In this document: in pieces, positions 10,606 to 20,033 of the stretch | How the letters are laid out: every line of letters begins with the position of its first letter | How positions within the stretch are numbered: the first letter of the stretch is position 1 | Assembly: GCF_000311985.1 (NCBI RefSeq) | Contig: NZ_HE978585.1 | Location: 1,391,950-1,455,949 of the forward strand | Source: Kallipyga massiliensis ph2 | GTDB taxonomy: Bacteria; Bacillota; Clostridia; Tissierellales; Peptoniphilaceae | DNA length: 64,000 nt | Direction of reading: 5' to 3' | Notes under the pieces: generated by a model | The model's database searches: none | What the model was told of the DNA's origin: nothing | The model's input: the letters and a program-made list of their open reading frames with translations, nothing else | Translations under genes and position numbers: made by a program

Positions 10606-11724
10606 TTAAAGACTCCCCTTTGCCTTCCTCCTGGCTACATAACCGGGAATCTTTTTTACCTCTGCCCTTTCAACAACCAGGGCCCCCTCCTCAACCTTTG
10701 AGCTGATGGTGGATCCGGCCGCAATAAAGCCTTCTTTTTCCACCTCGACCGGGGCGACCAGGTTGGCATTGGACCCAATGAAGGCGCCGTCGCCCACCAG
10801 GGCCCGGTGTTTATTTTTCCCATCATAATTGCAGAAGATGACCCCGCAGGAGATGTTGACCTCCTCCCCTACCTGGGCATCCCCAATGTAGGCCAGGTGA
10901 CCGGCCTTGGTTCCCCGGCCCAAGCTGGCCTTTTTTACCTCGACAAAGTTTCCAATATGGACATTTTCCCCGATATAGGCTTGGGGGCGGAGGTGGGAGA
11001 AGGGGCCGATATTGGACCCCTCTTCCATAACGGAGGATTCGATAACCGAGGATTTAATCACGACCCCATTCCCAATCGTAGAATTGTCAATTTCACTGCC
11101 GTCGGTAATCCGGCAGCCTTCCCCAATGACCGTCTTCCCGGTGATCCGAACGGCCCCTTGAATCCAGGTCCCTTTCCCGATTTTTGCCTCCGGATCAATC
11201 ACCGTGTCGAAGGGGCGGTCAATCCGAACACCGGCCTTCATGAATCGGTAGTTAACGGCTCCATGGATGGCATGGGCAGCAATGGGCAGGCTGGCAAAAT
11301 CGGTAATATGGGGAAGGCCCAAGTCGTAACCGGAGAATTCTCCATCCCGGTGGTCAAACAGGGGAACCAGGTCTTCAAAGACAGGGCTTTGGCCCTTCAG
11401 TTGGATAAGGAGGTCACCATTATCTTCCTCTTTCACCCATCGATAGGCAAGAATTTCCTCTTCCTCGGAGAGAAAGGCCGTATTCCCGGAGTCGAGAAAC
11501 TCGCGGACCGCCTCCCCCAGTGGAAGGGGAAAGCCGACAGAGATAAAAAAGACTTCCTTTTCATCCCCCGATAAGTCCGATAAGGGAACGGGATCCAGGC
11601 CCCCTTCCCGACAGGCGGTTTCCACTAATTCTCTCAGCGAATGATTCATTAGGGAAAGAAGATCCTCTCCTCCTTCCTCCTTCAGTTCTTTGGTAAATTT
11701 ATTGTCCAAAATAACAGCTTTCAT
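10606..11724 (-). CDS. glmU: GlmU-like protein: acetyltransferase half intact, uridyltransferase half degenerate
   Basis: The C-terminal half (about 175-372) is a left-handed beta-helix acetyltransferase closely resembling GlmU: TVIGEGCRI, the HLRP segment, GNFVEVKKA, the active-site histidine equivalent at residue 276 in AGHLAYIGDA, CNYDG, FIGSN and LVAPVEV. This half should acetylate glucosamine 1-phosphate for peptidoglycan precursors. The N-terminal half is only about 150 residues instead of about 225. It begins MKAVILDNKF, where active enzymes have the LAAGxGTRM nucleotide-binding loop, which I cannot find. The linker helix (AVNYRFMKAGV) is preserved, so the domain looks shrunken rather than absent. 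The ATG at 11724 has GGGAGG upstream. It heads prs-pth-mfd-prsA, as glmU does in many Firmicutes. UDP transfer must come from elsewhere if the reading is right. Confidence 0.85.
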   Translation of the reverse strand: MKAVILDNKFTKELKEEGGEDLLSLMNHSLRELVETACREGGLDPVPLSDLSGDEKEVFFISVGFPLPLGEAVREFLDSGNTAFLSEEEEILAYRWVKEEDNGDLLIQLKGQSPVFEDLVPLFDHRDGEFSGYDLGLPHITDFASLPIAAHAIHGAVNYRFMKAGVRIDRPFDTVIDPEAKIGKGTWIQGAVRITGKTVIGEGCRITDGSEIDNSTIGNGVVIKSSVIESSVMEEGSNIGPFSHLRPQAYIGENVHIGNFVEVKKASLGRGTKAGHLAYIGDAQVGEEVNISCGVIFCNYDGKNKHRALVGDGAFIGSNANLVAPVEVEKEGFIAAGSTISSKVEEGALVVERAEVKKIPGYVARRKAKGSL

Positions 11725-11806
11725 ACAAGTCCTCCCAAATGGATTCCACACCATTCCATGGCCACTCCCCCAGCTGTAAATATCTAGGGTTGAATATTTC
11801 CTTTTC

Positions 11807-11812
11807 ATTATA
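11807..11812 (-). promoter_or_regulatory. -10 element in the glmU/murC divergent gap
   Basis: TATAAT on the minus strand, 83 bases before the GlmU-like ATG, in the 174-base gap separating it from murC. No clear -35 accompanies it. I see no convincing plus-strand promoter for murC in the same gap. Confidence 0.35.
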
Positions 11813-11898
11813 CACATTCCTCCCCCGCAAGAGGGCCGGCCGTCCCATGAGGTCCCTTTTTGTGTTATCATGAGTTGATTTCATGTGAAGGAGGAAGC

Positions 11899-13299
11899 AT
11901 GTTTACGATTGATCTGGACCCTAAAAGGTCCCAAATAAAGAGTATACACTTTATCGGCATCGGAGGCACCTCCATGTCCGGAATTGCCGAACTTTTATTC
12001 GATAAAGGGTTCACCGTTACCGGGTCCGACCGAGAGGAAGGATCCTACACCCAACACCTACAAAATAAGGGGATTCCCATCGTCTTTGGGCAGAAGGCCG
12101 AAAACATCCAAGACCAGGACCTCTTTGTCTATACCGATGCCATCCCGGAATCCAACCCCGAGCTGAAGGCCGCCCGGGCAACCGGCCGACCTGTCGTCTC
12201 CCGAGGTCGGGTCCTGGGGGCCATCATGAGAAATTACACCCATTCCATCGCTATCTCCGGTGCCCATGGGAAGTCCACCACCACCTCCATGATGGCGGAA
12301 ATCCTCATGGCTGCGGAGGACCGGGACCCCACCATCCTGATTGGCGGAGCCTTGGATGAGATGGGCGGAAACTGCCGGACCGGGGATGGAAATATCTTCC
12401 TGGCCGAAGGCTGCGAATATAAAGGAAATATTTTATTCTATTATCCTTCTATCGCCGTCGTCCTCAATATCGATGCCGACCACTTGGATTACTTTAAGGA
12501 TTTAGAGGACATTATCCATACCTTTGAGCGCTATATGGAAAACATCCCCCAGGACGGCCTGGCCATCCTCAACCTGGATGATCCCTATTCCCGGACCCTA
12601 AAGGACTTCGTCAAGGGTCGGGTGGCCTTTTTCTCCATGACCAATCCGGAAGCGGATGTCCATGTGGAAAACATCGTCTATAGCGACCTGGGTCAGCCCT
12701 TCTTCAACCTGGTTTTCAAGGACGGGACTCGCTTGGAGATCAAACTGGGTGTCCTCGGTGATTTTAACATTCGCCATGCCATGGCGGCCAGCCTGGCTGC
12801 CCGGGAAGCCGGTCTCTCCATGGAAACCATCAAGAAGGGCTTAGAAGCCTACCGGTCTCTCCACCGCCGGATGGAAGATATGGGGACCTTCCATGGTGCC
12901 CGGGTCTTGACCGACTATGGCCACCACCCGGCGGAAATCCAGGCCACCCTGGAAACCATCCACCCCCATGTCAAGGGTCGCTTCTACTGCGTTTTTGAAC
13001 CCCATACCTACTCCCGAACCCGGACTCTGATGGCTGACTTTGCCAAGACCTTCGGGGACTGCGATGAGGCGGTCATCACAAAAATATACGGAGCCCGGGA
13101 AGAAGACGACGGGTCTGTCCGGTCGGAGGAATTGGTGGAGAAGGTCCAGGCTCACGGCGACCGGGCGGTCTACCGGGAGACCTACCAGGATGTGGTGGAC
13201 TACCTGAAGAATAAGGTGACTCCCGACGACCTGATCCTGACCACCGGCTGCGGAAAGGCCGATGAGATTGCCAAGCTCCTGGTTGCCCAAGGAAAATAA
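11899..13299 (+). CDS. murC: UDP-N-acetylmuramate-L-alanine ligase
   Basis: ATP-dependent addition of L-alanine to UDP-MurNAc, the first amino-acid step of the peptidoglycan stem peptide. The 466-residue protein starts MFTIDLDPKRS after AAGGAGG with 4 bases spacing; an in-frame ATG at 11860 has no site. Motifs: UDP-binding HFIGIGGTSMSG, ATP-loop SGAHGKSTT, DADHLDYF, a substrate-loop region SLHRRMED, DYGHHPAEIQ and FEPHTYSRT. It is transcribed alone, divergent from the GlmU-like gene, and ends at a strong bidirectional terminator. The pairing places two cell-wall precursor enzymes back to back. Confidence 0.96.
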   Translation: MFTIDLDPKRSQIKSIHFIGIGGTSMSGIAELLFDKGFTVTGSDREEGSYTQHLQNKGIPIVFGQKAENIQDQDLFVYTDAIPESNPELKAARATGRPVVSRGRVLGAIMRNYTHSIAISGAHGKSTTTSMMAEILMAAEDRDPTILIGGALDEMGGNCRTGDGNIFLAEGCEYKGNILFYYPSIAVVLNIDADHLDYFKDLEDIIHTFERYMENIPQDGLAILNLDDPYSRTLKDFVKGRVAFFSMTNPEADVHVENIVYSDLGQPFFNLVFKDGTRLEIKLGVLGDFNIRHAMAASLAAREAGLSMETIKKGLEAYRSLHRRMEDMGTFHGARVLTDYGHHPAEIQATLETIHPHVKGRFYCVFEPHTYSRTRTLMADFAKTFGDCDEAVITKIYGAREEDDGSVRSEELVEKVQAHGDRAVYRETYQDVVDYLKNKVTPDDLILTTGCGKADEIAKLLVAQGK

Positions 13300-13311
13300 T
13301 TCAAGGATAAG

Positions 13312-13356
13312 AAAAAGGACCCCTATCCAGCGAAAGGCTGGTAGGGGTCCTTTTTA
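13312..13356. terminator. bidirectional terminator between murC and the TPR gene
   Basis: A long stem (AAAAGGACCCCTA then CCAGC, paired with GCTGG TAGGGGTCCTTTT, one bulged base) has a GAAAG loop and flanking A/T runs. It can stop transcripts arriving from both murC and the phe operon. Its last bases overlap the end of the TPR gene. Confidence 0.9.
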
Positions 13357-14454
13357 TTGAAAAATTTCCTCTCGTAAGGACATGATTTCATTGAAGAACT
13401 CATCCGAAAGGTCATCATAGGATAGGAGCTCATTGATATCCTCCATGGCCTTGTCTTTTTTTCCGGCAAGGAAAAGGAGGATGGCCCGGTTATAGCGAAG
13501 GCGGAGGGCGGAAGGATAGTGGTCCAAACCCTTATTTGCCGCAGCCAGGGCCTGGTCCCTCTTCCCCCAGGCAGTCAGGGCATAGACCCAACCATTATAG
13601 AGGTCTTCAAAGTCTCCACCCCGGTCCAGGGCCTCCTGGAAGGCACCGGCCGCCAGGTCATAGGCGGACATATTTTGATAGGAGAGACCCAGATAATAGA
13701 ATACATCATAGCGTCGGGTCTTTTGGCCCAGCTTGCTGAGGATGTCCACCGCCTGGCCATAATCGGCCCGGCGCATGAAGTAGAGGGCGGATTCGATCTC
13801 GGTCTCCGGTTCGATCCTCTCCAAGGCCCGGCGAACTTCTTCCTTGACCTCGGGGTCCTCCGCCCACTCCAGGGCCCGCTGATAGTAGGCTGTTGCCTTA
13901 GAAAAATGCCCCATCCCTTCGTTAATTTGTCCTAAGGCGGTGTTGGCCAAGGGCGAGTGGTCGTCTTTGTTCAAGGCTTCCTCCATAATATGGGAAGCTT
14001 GGTGGACCATATCCGCCTGGTCCTCCTCGCTCAAAGAGGGAATCCGCCAAAGGAGGTCTCCGAAGTGGACTTGGGCGGAGAGATTATCCGGGTTGATGAT
14101 CCCGGCCGCCCGGAAGGCGATCAGGGCCTCCCGGCTCTTCCCCTCTGCAGCTGCCTCCAGGCCCATATTCAGAGCAAATCGGTCCGCTTCCTTGACCGTC
14201 CTTTTCAAAAGGTCCAAATAATCCTTGGCATGAATAAAGTCGGGATCGATCCCCAGGTTCCAAATCATTCCCTTCACAAAATAAGAATAGTCAATCTCCC
14301 GGTCCAGTTGTCCTTCTTGGATTCCTCCCAGAAAGTCTTGAACCCGGATGGGCATAGGAAGGGGACCAATCCCCCACTTCTTTTGGGCTTCTTCCTTCAA
14401 GTCCAGGTAGGCGAGTTCCTTAGTAAATTGGATGAAGTAATCCTCAAGTCTCAA
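13354..14454 (-). CDS. tetratricopeptide-repeat protein
   Basis: The 366-residue protein has no signal peptide or membrane segment. From about residue 100 it is built of helix pairs with TPR character, such as ALIAFRAAGIINPDN, ATAYYQRALEW, YYLGLSYQNMSAYDLAAGA and ALAAANKGLDHYPSALRLRY. Such repeats usually hold protein partners; the actual role is unknown. The start is a TTG with AGGAG 6 bases upstream, sharing TTGA with the stop of the upstream membrane-protein gene, so the two are translationally coupled. It is the last gene of the phe operon. Confidence 0.8.
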   Translation of the reverse strand: MRLEDYFIQFTKELAYLDLKEEAQKKWGIGPLPMPIRVQDFLGGIQEGQLDREIDYSYFVKGMIWNLGIDPDFIHAKDYLDLLKRTVKEADRFALNMGLEAAAEGKSREALIAFRAAGIINPDNLSAQVHFGDLLWRIPSLSEEDQADMVHQASHIMEEALNKDDHSPLANTALGQINEGMGHFSKATAYYQRALEWAEDPEVKEEVRRALERIEPETEIESALYFMRRADYGQAVDILSKLGQKTRRYDVFYYLGLSYQNMSAYDLAAGAFQEALDRGGDFEDLYNGWVYALTAWGKRDQALAAANKGLDHYPSALRLRYNRAILLFLAGKKDKAMEDINELLSYDDLSDEFFNEIMSLREEIFQ

Positions 14455-15161
14455 GACCGGCTCCTTTCATGGTAGGCCCGGGACCTCTTGGAGGTCTCGG
14501 ATAGGATCCGGTAAAGGAGCCCCTTGGTGTAGTAGTAAATGGCTTTAAGGACAGCCAACCCCAGGATATAAGGGAAGGATCCTGTCCCCGGGATTGAAGC
14601 CATGATGGTCCAACCCATTCCCAGACCCCGGTAGATGAGGATAGCTACCAAAGCATAGGGAAGGATGAGGAGGATATTTTCTTTCCAAAAATTCAAGAGG
14701 GAGGGGAAGATGGTATTCATCGTTTCTCCGGACTGGTAGACGGCTTCGTAGGCCGGGCTGGTAAAGACCGACCAGACAAGGAAAAGAACAAGATAGCCGG
14801 TCGAGGCCATGAGGGGGCGACCCAGGCTGGTCGCCGCCATTTCCACCAGGTAAAAGACGAAGTAGACCTGACTTAAGGGGGCAAGGTAGCCATGGTCGTA
14901 TTCGATTAAATCCTCCTGGCTCAGACTCCCCCTGCGGAGGAGTCGGGTCATGAGGCCGGCCAGGTGGGTCAGGATGGCCAGTTGGATAAACCAGCGGATA
15001 AATCCACTCAGGATGGAATTGCCCATCTGTGCAAAGATCGTGTTGACCAGGCTGGTCACCGTCAAATATAAAATAAAGGCTAAGATCAGGACCGGCAGGC
15101 CTCTGATAGAGTCCTTGATATCCTTAAATAGTCTCCGATAAACCAGTTGAAAATCTTTCAT
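14451..15161 (-). CDS. multi-pass membrane protein, unknown function
   Basis: A 236-residue protein not recognised as a named family. It has about five hydrophobic segments: PVLILAFILYLTVTSLV, a second near residue 55-70, VYFVFYLVEMAA/YLVLFLVWSVF, ILLILPYALVAILIY and FPYILGLAVLKAIYYY. The C-terminus is basic (KRSRAYHERSRS), which fits a cytoplasmic tail. It starts 11 bases after mutS2 ends and its stop overlaps the TPR gene start, so a membrane/TPR pair that works together is a reasonable guess. Confidence 0.75.
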   Translation of the reverse strand: MKDFQLVYRRLFKDIKDSIRGLPVLILAFILYLTVTSLVNTIFAQMGNSILSGFIRWFIQLAILTHLAGLMTRLLRRGSLSQEDLIEYDHGYLAPLSQVYFVFYLVEMAATSLGRPLMASTGYLVLFLVWSVFTSPAYEAVYQSGETMNTIFPSLLNFWKENILLILPYALVAILIYRGLGMGWTIMASIPGTGSFPYILGLAVLKAIYYYTKGLLYRILSETSKRSRAYHERSRS

Positions 15162-15172
15162 TCTTCCTCCCT

Positions 15173-17539
15173 TTACTTGAGTTCCACTTCGGTCACACCG
15201 GTCCCACCCTGGTCCGGCTTGGCAAATGTATAGGACTTGACCCGTCGGTCTCTGGCAAGAAGGTCCTGGACCCCTTGTCTCAGGGCTCCCGTCCCCTTGC
15301 CATGGATGATCCGGACCTTTTCCATCCCGGCTAAAACGGCATCATCCAAGTACCGGTCCACCCGGTCCAAGGCCGACTCGTATCGCTCTCCCCGGAGGTC
15401 CAATTCCAAAGATATGCCGGCATCCTTCCTGCGCTGAATGATCAGCCGGGTCTGGGTCTGGTTGGGCAAGGAATCCCGGTCATCTTCAATCCTCCGCAGG
15501 TCTTTGACATTGGCCTTGACCTTGAGGATCCCTACCTGGACCATGACATCCCCGTTTTTATCCGGGCCTTCCACGATCCTGCCCTCATCTCCAATAGTGA
15601 GGATTTCAACAGCCTCCCCCGACTTGAGCCCTTGTGGGGCTTGGTGGGGGGCCTTCTTCCTCTTTGACAGGTCCGGTCCGCCCAAGCGTCCTTCCATAGC
15701 CTTGGCCTGGTCATTGACTGAAGTCAGGGCCCGGTCCAGTCCCCGGGTATCCTCTACCTGGTCAATGGCCTTCTTGGCCTCCCGGAGCATCCGCTGGGCC
15801 TGGTCACGAGCCTCCTGGACCAGGTCCCTGGCCTCCTTTTTGGCCGACTCCAACTTTTTCTCATAGTCCGCCTTGGACCGGTCAAGGTCCGCTTTCATGG
15901 CGGAGAGCTTGGCCTGGTAGTCTTGCTTTTTCCTTTCCATGCTTTCCCGGGCCAGTCGGGTTTCCTCCCGGCTCTTTTCAATGTCCTGAAGAACATCTTC
16001 AAATTGGACGGAGTCGGAATCCACCAGGTTCTTGGCTTCATTCAAGAGGTCTTCCGGCATACCCAGACGCTTGGTAATCTCAAAAGCGTTTGACCGGCCG
16101 GGAAGGCCGATTTGGAGGCGGTAGGTGGGTGAAAGGGTTTGAACATCGAATTCCACCGAGGCATTCTGGACTCCGGGAGACCGGATGGCAAAGAGCTTGA
16201 GCTCACTGTAATGGGTGGTGGCCACGGTCCGGATTCCCCGCCGGGTCAATCGGGTTAAAATAGCCATAGCCAGGGCAGCCCCTTCCACCGGGTCCGTTCC
16301 CGAACCGATCTCATCAAAGAGGAGGAGGGAACGGGAATCCGCATTGGCCAAGATTTTAATGATGTTGTCCATAGAGGCCGAGAAGGTGGAGAGAGAAAGT
16401 TCGATGGACTGCTTGTCCCCAATGTCGGCATAAATGGACTTGAATACCCCCAGTTTGGAGTTGGACCGACAGGGAATTTGGAGGCCGGATTGGCCCATGA
16501 CCTGGAGGAGACCTACCGTTTTTAGGGTAACCGTCTTTCCTCCCGTGTTGGGCCCGGTGATGATCAAAGTGCTGAAGTCCTTACCCAAGGAGAAGTCGAT
16601 GGGGACCACTTCCTTACCCAGGAGGGGGTGGCGGGCTTCCTTAAGGTCGATCGACCGGTCATCGGTAAAGACCGGCCGGGATCCCCGGATCTCCAGGGCA
16701 TACTTGGCCTTGGCAAAGGTCTTGTCGATGTATTGAAGCTTGCCTTCGTTTCCGGAAATTTCATCGGCAAAGTCGGCCACTTCCATGGAAAAATCCGCCA
16801 GGATCCGCTGGATTTCTTCCTTTTCCTCCCCTTCCAGTTCCCGAATTTCGTTGTTGAGCTCCACAATGGCCAGGGGTTCCATGAAAACCGTAGCCCCGGA
16901 TGCGGATTGGTCATGGACCAGGCCCCGGAAGGATCCCCGGGACTTGGCCTTAACCGGGAGGACATAGCGGCCATCCCGCATGGTGATGATATTTTCGCTC
17001 AGATGACCCGCCTGACCGGCGGAAATCATGATGTCGTTGAGTTTCCCCCGGATCGAGTCCTGCTTGGCCTTGATGGCCCGACGGATCCGGAAGAGGGCAG
17101 GAGAGGCGGAATCGTTCATGACCCCTTCGGCTTCAATGGCGGAAGTGATGGCTTCCTCCAGGGCCTTTTGGACAAAGAGGGACCGGATTTCGCCCACAAA
17201 ATAGCTGGCCTCCGCTTCCTTGCAGTAGTCGATGAGGGCCCTGGCTACCCGGAGGCCTTCGGCAATTTCCAAAAGCTGCCCCATGGAAAGGATGCCGCCC
17301 AAGCTGGCCCGCTTCACGGCAGGGCGGACCGGATAGATCCCGAAGAGAGGAGGGTTGGAATAGGCCAGAAGGAGGTCAACCGCATTTTGGGTCTCCTCTT
17401 GGATTTGGTTCAGGTAGTTAGGGTCGGATAGGGGCCTGATCTTTTTCACCGCTTCCTTTCCCAAGGGGGAAGCCGCGAAATGAGCCAGGCGGTCCAAGAC
17501 CTTATCAAATTCTAAACTTTCAAGTACGATCTGGTCCAT
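15173..17539 (-). CDS. mutS2: MutS2 family ATPase/endonuclease
   Basis: MutS2 proteins suppress recombination and, in Bacillus, split collided ribosomes. The 788-residue length is typical. Visible are the core/lever domain with MRDGRYVLPVKA, Walker A GPNTGGKT at 329-336, Walker B LLLFDEIGSGTDP, ATTHYSELK, a long Lys/Glu-rich coiled coil at about 515-620, and a C-terminal Smr nuclease domain with LDLRGERYESAL and HGKGTGALR (from about 710). The ATG has AGGAG 4 bases upstream. It sits in the phe operon downstream of the U32 gene, a common Firmicutes arrangement. Confidence 0.96.
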   Translation of the reverse strand: MDQIVLESLEFDKVLDRLAHFAASPLGKEAVKKIRPLSDPNYLNQIQEETQNAVDLLLAYSNPPLFGIYPVRPAVKRASLGGILSMGQLLEIAEGLRVARALIDYCKEAEASYFVGEIRSLFVQKALEEAITSAIEAEGVMNDSASPALFRIRRAIKAKQDSIRGKLNDIMISAGQAGHLSENIITMRDGRYVLPVKAKSRGSFRGLVHDQSASGATVFMEPLAIVELNNEIRELEGEEKEEIQRILADFSMEVADFADEISGNEGKLQYIDKTFAKAKYALEIRGSRPVFTDDRSIDLKEARHPLLGKEVVPIDFSLGKDFSTLIITGPNTGGKTVTLKTVGLLQVMGQSGLQIPCRSNSKLGVFKSIYADIGDKQSIELSLSTFSASMDNIIKILANADSRSLLLFDEIGSGTDPVEGAALAMAILTRLTRRGIRTVATTHYSELKLFAIRSPGVQNASVEFDVQTLSPTYRLQIGLPGRSNAFEITKRLGMPEDLLNEAKNLVDSDSVQFEDVLQDIEKSREETRLARESMERKKQDYQAKLSAMKADLDRSKADYEKKLESAKKEARDLVQEARDQAQRMLREAKKAIDQVEDTRGLDRALTSVNDQAKAMEGRLGGPDLSKRKKAPHQAPQGLKSGEAVEILTIGDEGRIVEGPDKNGDVMVQVGILKVKANVKDLRRIEDDRDSLPNQTQTRLIIQRRKDAGISLELDLRGERYESALDRVDRYLDDAVLAGMEKVRIIHGKGTGALRQGVQDLLARDRRVKSYTFAKPDQGGTGVTEVELK

Positions 17540-17588
17540 TCTTCTCCTACTTTCAGGGTAATTTTTTCCTCGATAGTCGTTTTCAAAC

Positions 17589-20021
17589 TTATTTCATCTT
17601 CATCGTATAGTGGCCCAATCCCCTGGGAAAATGCTGGCCATCTTTTTCCCCGGGTCCTTTTGGCAATTGAAGATTCCCTTTCTTCCATTGGGCGGCTACT
17701 GATCCGGCCTCCCCCTCCCCCCGGTCGATGACTAGGAAACGAGAGGTCAGCCCCCGGACCAGGTCCGGCTTGATCCGGAGGTCCATGAGGTCGGGTAATA
17801 GAAGGCGGCTGAACCGGCCTGTACGGATAAGCTCTCTGGCCCCGAAGTCATCCTCCAAATAGAGGTCCTTGCGAAATGGGCAGGTTTCACAATCCCGGTC
17901 ATTTTGGCAGCCCTTGATGGTTGATGCAGGGCAATGACGGAGGACCATCCCTGTCAACCGTCCATAGACGGGGAGGAGCCAGGGCATGGGATAGGTAAAC
18001 AGCCCCTCATATTCCTCAGTCATGAGCTCCGTCGAGGGAATGACTGCCCGGACCCGGTGGAGGAAGGCTTCCTCGCCAAGGAGGGTCTCCCACTCTTTCC
18101 GGAGGCTATGGGCCGCCCAGGCATTGAAGACCTGAAGGCCGGGACCAAGGACGAGGTCCTTATCTCCCGGAAGATCCCCCACCCTCCCCCATTCGTTGAT
18201 GGTCGGAAGGTAGACTCCCCGGGCTATTTTCAGGGCCTCCCCGGCCCGGTCCAGAAAGTCTTGGAAATGCCGGCTTTCCAGGAGTTCAGGGATGACCAGG
18301 AAGACTTCCTTGCCGGCCTCTATCCAGTCGGACACCAGGTCAGGATCTTCAGTGATGAGGATATCCATCCCCTCCCTTTCGGAAGGGGAATAGGCAGAAG
18401 GTCCCCGGTTGGTCCAAAAGTATAGGCTGGTCCCGCCCCCTTCATCCAGGGGCCAGGAGGTCCGGTCCCGGTCCTCCTTCAGTAAAGCCAAGCGCTTTCG
18501 AAGGGTGGACCGGTCCAGGGTAGGACGGGAAAGAGAAGTCATTTCTTCCAAGAGGAGGTCCACCCCCTTCCGGCGGAAGGCGTTGATGGACCCCATGGGG
18601 AGGAAGCCCTCCCCCTCCATATCAATATGAAGATCATCCAGGATGAAGGGGGTATTGCCCAACTTAGCCAGGGACTTGGTCAGGTCCTCCCGGGAAAGGG
18701 GGCGGTTTTTGGCCGGATCCACCCGGTCCCCTTCCAGCCGGATAGTCCGTCCCCCGCCGGTAAATGAGGCAGTCAGGGGCCGGCCAACTTGAAAGGAGAG
18801 GTCGATATTCAAAGGGATCCTTTCCGGGCCATCTTCCTTAAGATCCTCCTCCAGGGCAGACCGGACCAGGCCGGTATAAATGGCATAGACCGGAACCCCT
18901 TTGACCAGGTCAGGATAGTCAGGGAAAAAGAGGGCCTGACCCCGGCGGACGTCCTCCGTCAAGCTAAGGGGGAAGGTTGACCGGCTTCCTTCAACCCGGA
19001 TTTGGTCCCCCTCGTGGAGGTCCCGGTTGGGCCGGAAGAAAGGCGTATCCCCTTTTCGGTCCATTTGACCCAGGTAGATCCCATTCGGGTCATCTTTGGG
19101 ATAGGCGACACTTCGGCCGAAATCACCGAAGAAATAGCCTTGGGTGAAAGGCCGGTTGGTCATGAGGGCCAGGGGGGTGGGATCAGGATTTTTGCCCCGT
19201 AGAGCCTCTCGGTAGGCCCTAACCGCCGCATAGACGTATTCCGGCTTTTTCATCCGCCCTTCAATTTTAAGCGAATGGATCCCCATGTTCCGGTAGGTCT
19301 CCACCCGGTCCAGGGTCATGAGGTCCCGGGGAGAGAGGTAGCTGTCTCCAGGCCCAAGGACCCGGCCATCCCCCCTCTTTAGGAGGTAGGTCTTCCGGCA
19401 GGGTTGGGCGCAGCGCCCCCGGTTGCCCGACCGGCCACCGGCAAAGGAGGAGAGGAGGCACTGACCCGATTGGGCCATGCAGAGGGAACCGTGGACAAAG
19501 ACCTCCACTTCCAGGTCGGTCTCTTCCAGAACCAAGGCTACCTCTTCTTTGGTCATTTCACGCCCCATAACCAGGCGGTCCAGCCCTCTTTGCCGGGCCA
19601 GGCGGGCCCCGGAAAGAGCATTGACGGAAAGCTGGGTGGACCCATGGAGGGGGAGGTCGGGAAGGAGGGCCCGGGCCAGGGCGATCAAGCCGGGGTCTTG
19701 GATAATAATGGCATCCGCCCCCAGCTCATAGAGGTCGACCAGGAGGTCAAAGGCCCGGTCCACCTCCTCCTCTTTTAGGGCCGTATTGACCGTCACATAG
19801 ACCTTGATCCCGGACAGGTGGGCCGTGCGGATGGTCGCCTTGAGCCCTTCTTCCGTAAAGTTTTGAGCATAGGCCCTGGCTCCAAAAGAAAGGCCGGCCA
19901 GATAGATGGCATCGGCCCCGGCTACAAAGGCAGCCCGGGCCATGTCATCATTGCCAACCGGCGCTAAGATTTCAGGAAGGAAGGTCTCCTTCCTTTTTTT
20001 ATCCTTGGAAATATTGACCAA
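17589..20021 (-). CDS. peptidase U32 family protein with DUF3656-like C-terminus
   Basis: An 810-residue U32 protein of the group that includes tRNA/rRNA hydroxylation factors (TrhP/RlhA); peptidase activity is doubtful. The N-terminal TIM-barrel has EILAPVGN, GADAIYLAGLSFGARA and STQLSVNA. The family signature EVFVHGSLCMAQSGQC is at residues 173-188, and four cysteines (181, 188, 204, 208) fit the iron-sulfur site known in relatives. A long C-terminal part contains a second Cys cluster (CQNDRDCETC). The start is TTG with AGGAG 7 bases upstream. It lies between zapA and mutS2, a neighbourhood shared with many Clostridia. A hydroxylation cofactor role in tRNA uridine or rRNA cytidine modification is inferred. 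Confidence 0.87.
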   Translation of the reverse strand: MVNISKDKKRKETFLPEILAPVGNDDMARAAFVAGADAIYLAGLSFGARAYAQNFTEEGLKATIRTAHLSGIKVYVTVNTALKEEEVDRAFDLLVDLYELGADAIIIQDPGLIALARALLPDLPLHGSTQLSVNALSGARLARQRGLDRLVMGREMTKEEVALVLEETDLEVEVFVHGSLCMAQSGQCLLSSFAGGRSGNRGRCAQPCRKTYLLKRGDGRVLGPGDSYLSPRDLMTLDRVETYRNMGIHSLKIEGRMKKPEYVYAAVRAYREALRGKNPDPTPLALMTNRPFTQGYFFGDFGRSVAYPKDDPNGIYLGQMDRKGDTPFFRPNRDLHEGDQIRVEGSRSTFPLSLTEDVRRGQALFFPDYPDLVKGVPVYAIYTGLVRSALEEDLKEDGPERIPLNIDLSFQVGRPLTASFTGGGRTIRLEGDRVDPAKNRPLSREDLTKSLAKLGNTPFILDDLHIDMEGEGFLPMGSINAFRRKGVDLLLEEMTSLSRPTLDRSTLRKRLALLKEDRDRTSWPLDEGGGTSLYFWTNRGPSAYSPSEREGMDILITEDPDLVSDWIEAGKEVFLVIPELLESRHFQDFLDRAGEALKIARGVYLPTINEWGRVGDLPGDKDLVLGPGLQVFNAWAAHSLRKEWETLLGEEAFLHRVRAVIPSTELMTEEYEGLFTYPMPWLLPVYGRLTGMVLRHCPASTIKGCQNDRDCETCPFRKDLYLEDDFGARELIRTGRFSRLLLPDLMDLRIKPDLVRGLTSRFLVIDRGEGEAGSVAAQWKKGNLQLPKGPGEKDGQHFPRGLGHYTMKMK

Positions 20022-20033
20022 TCAGGGGCTCCT

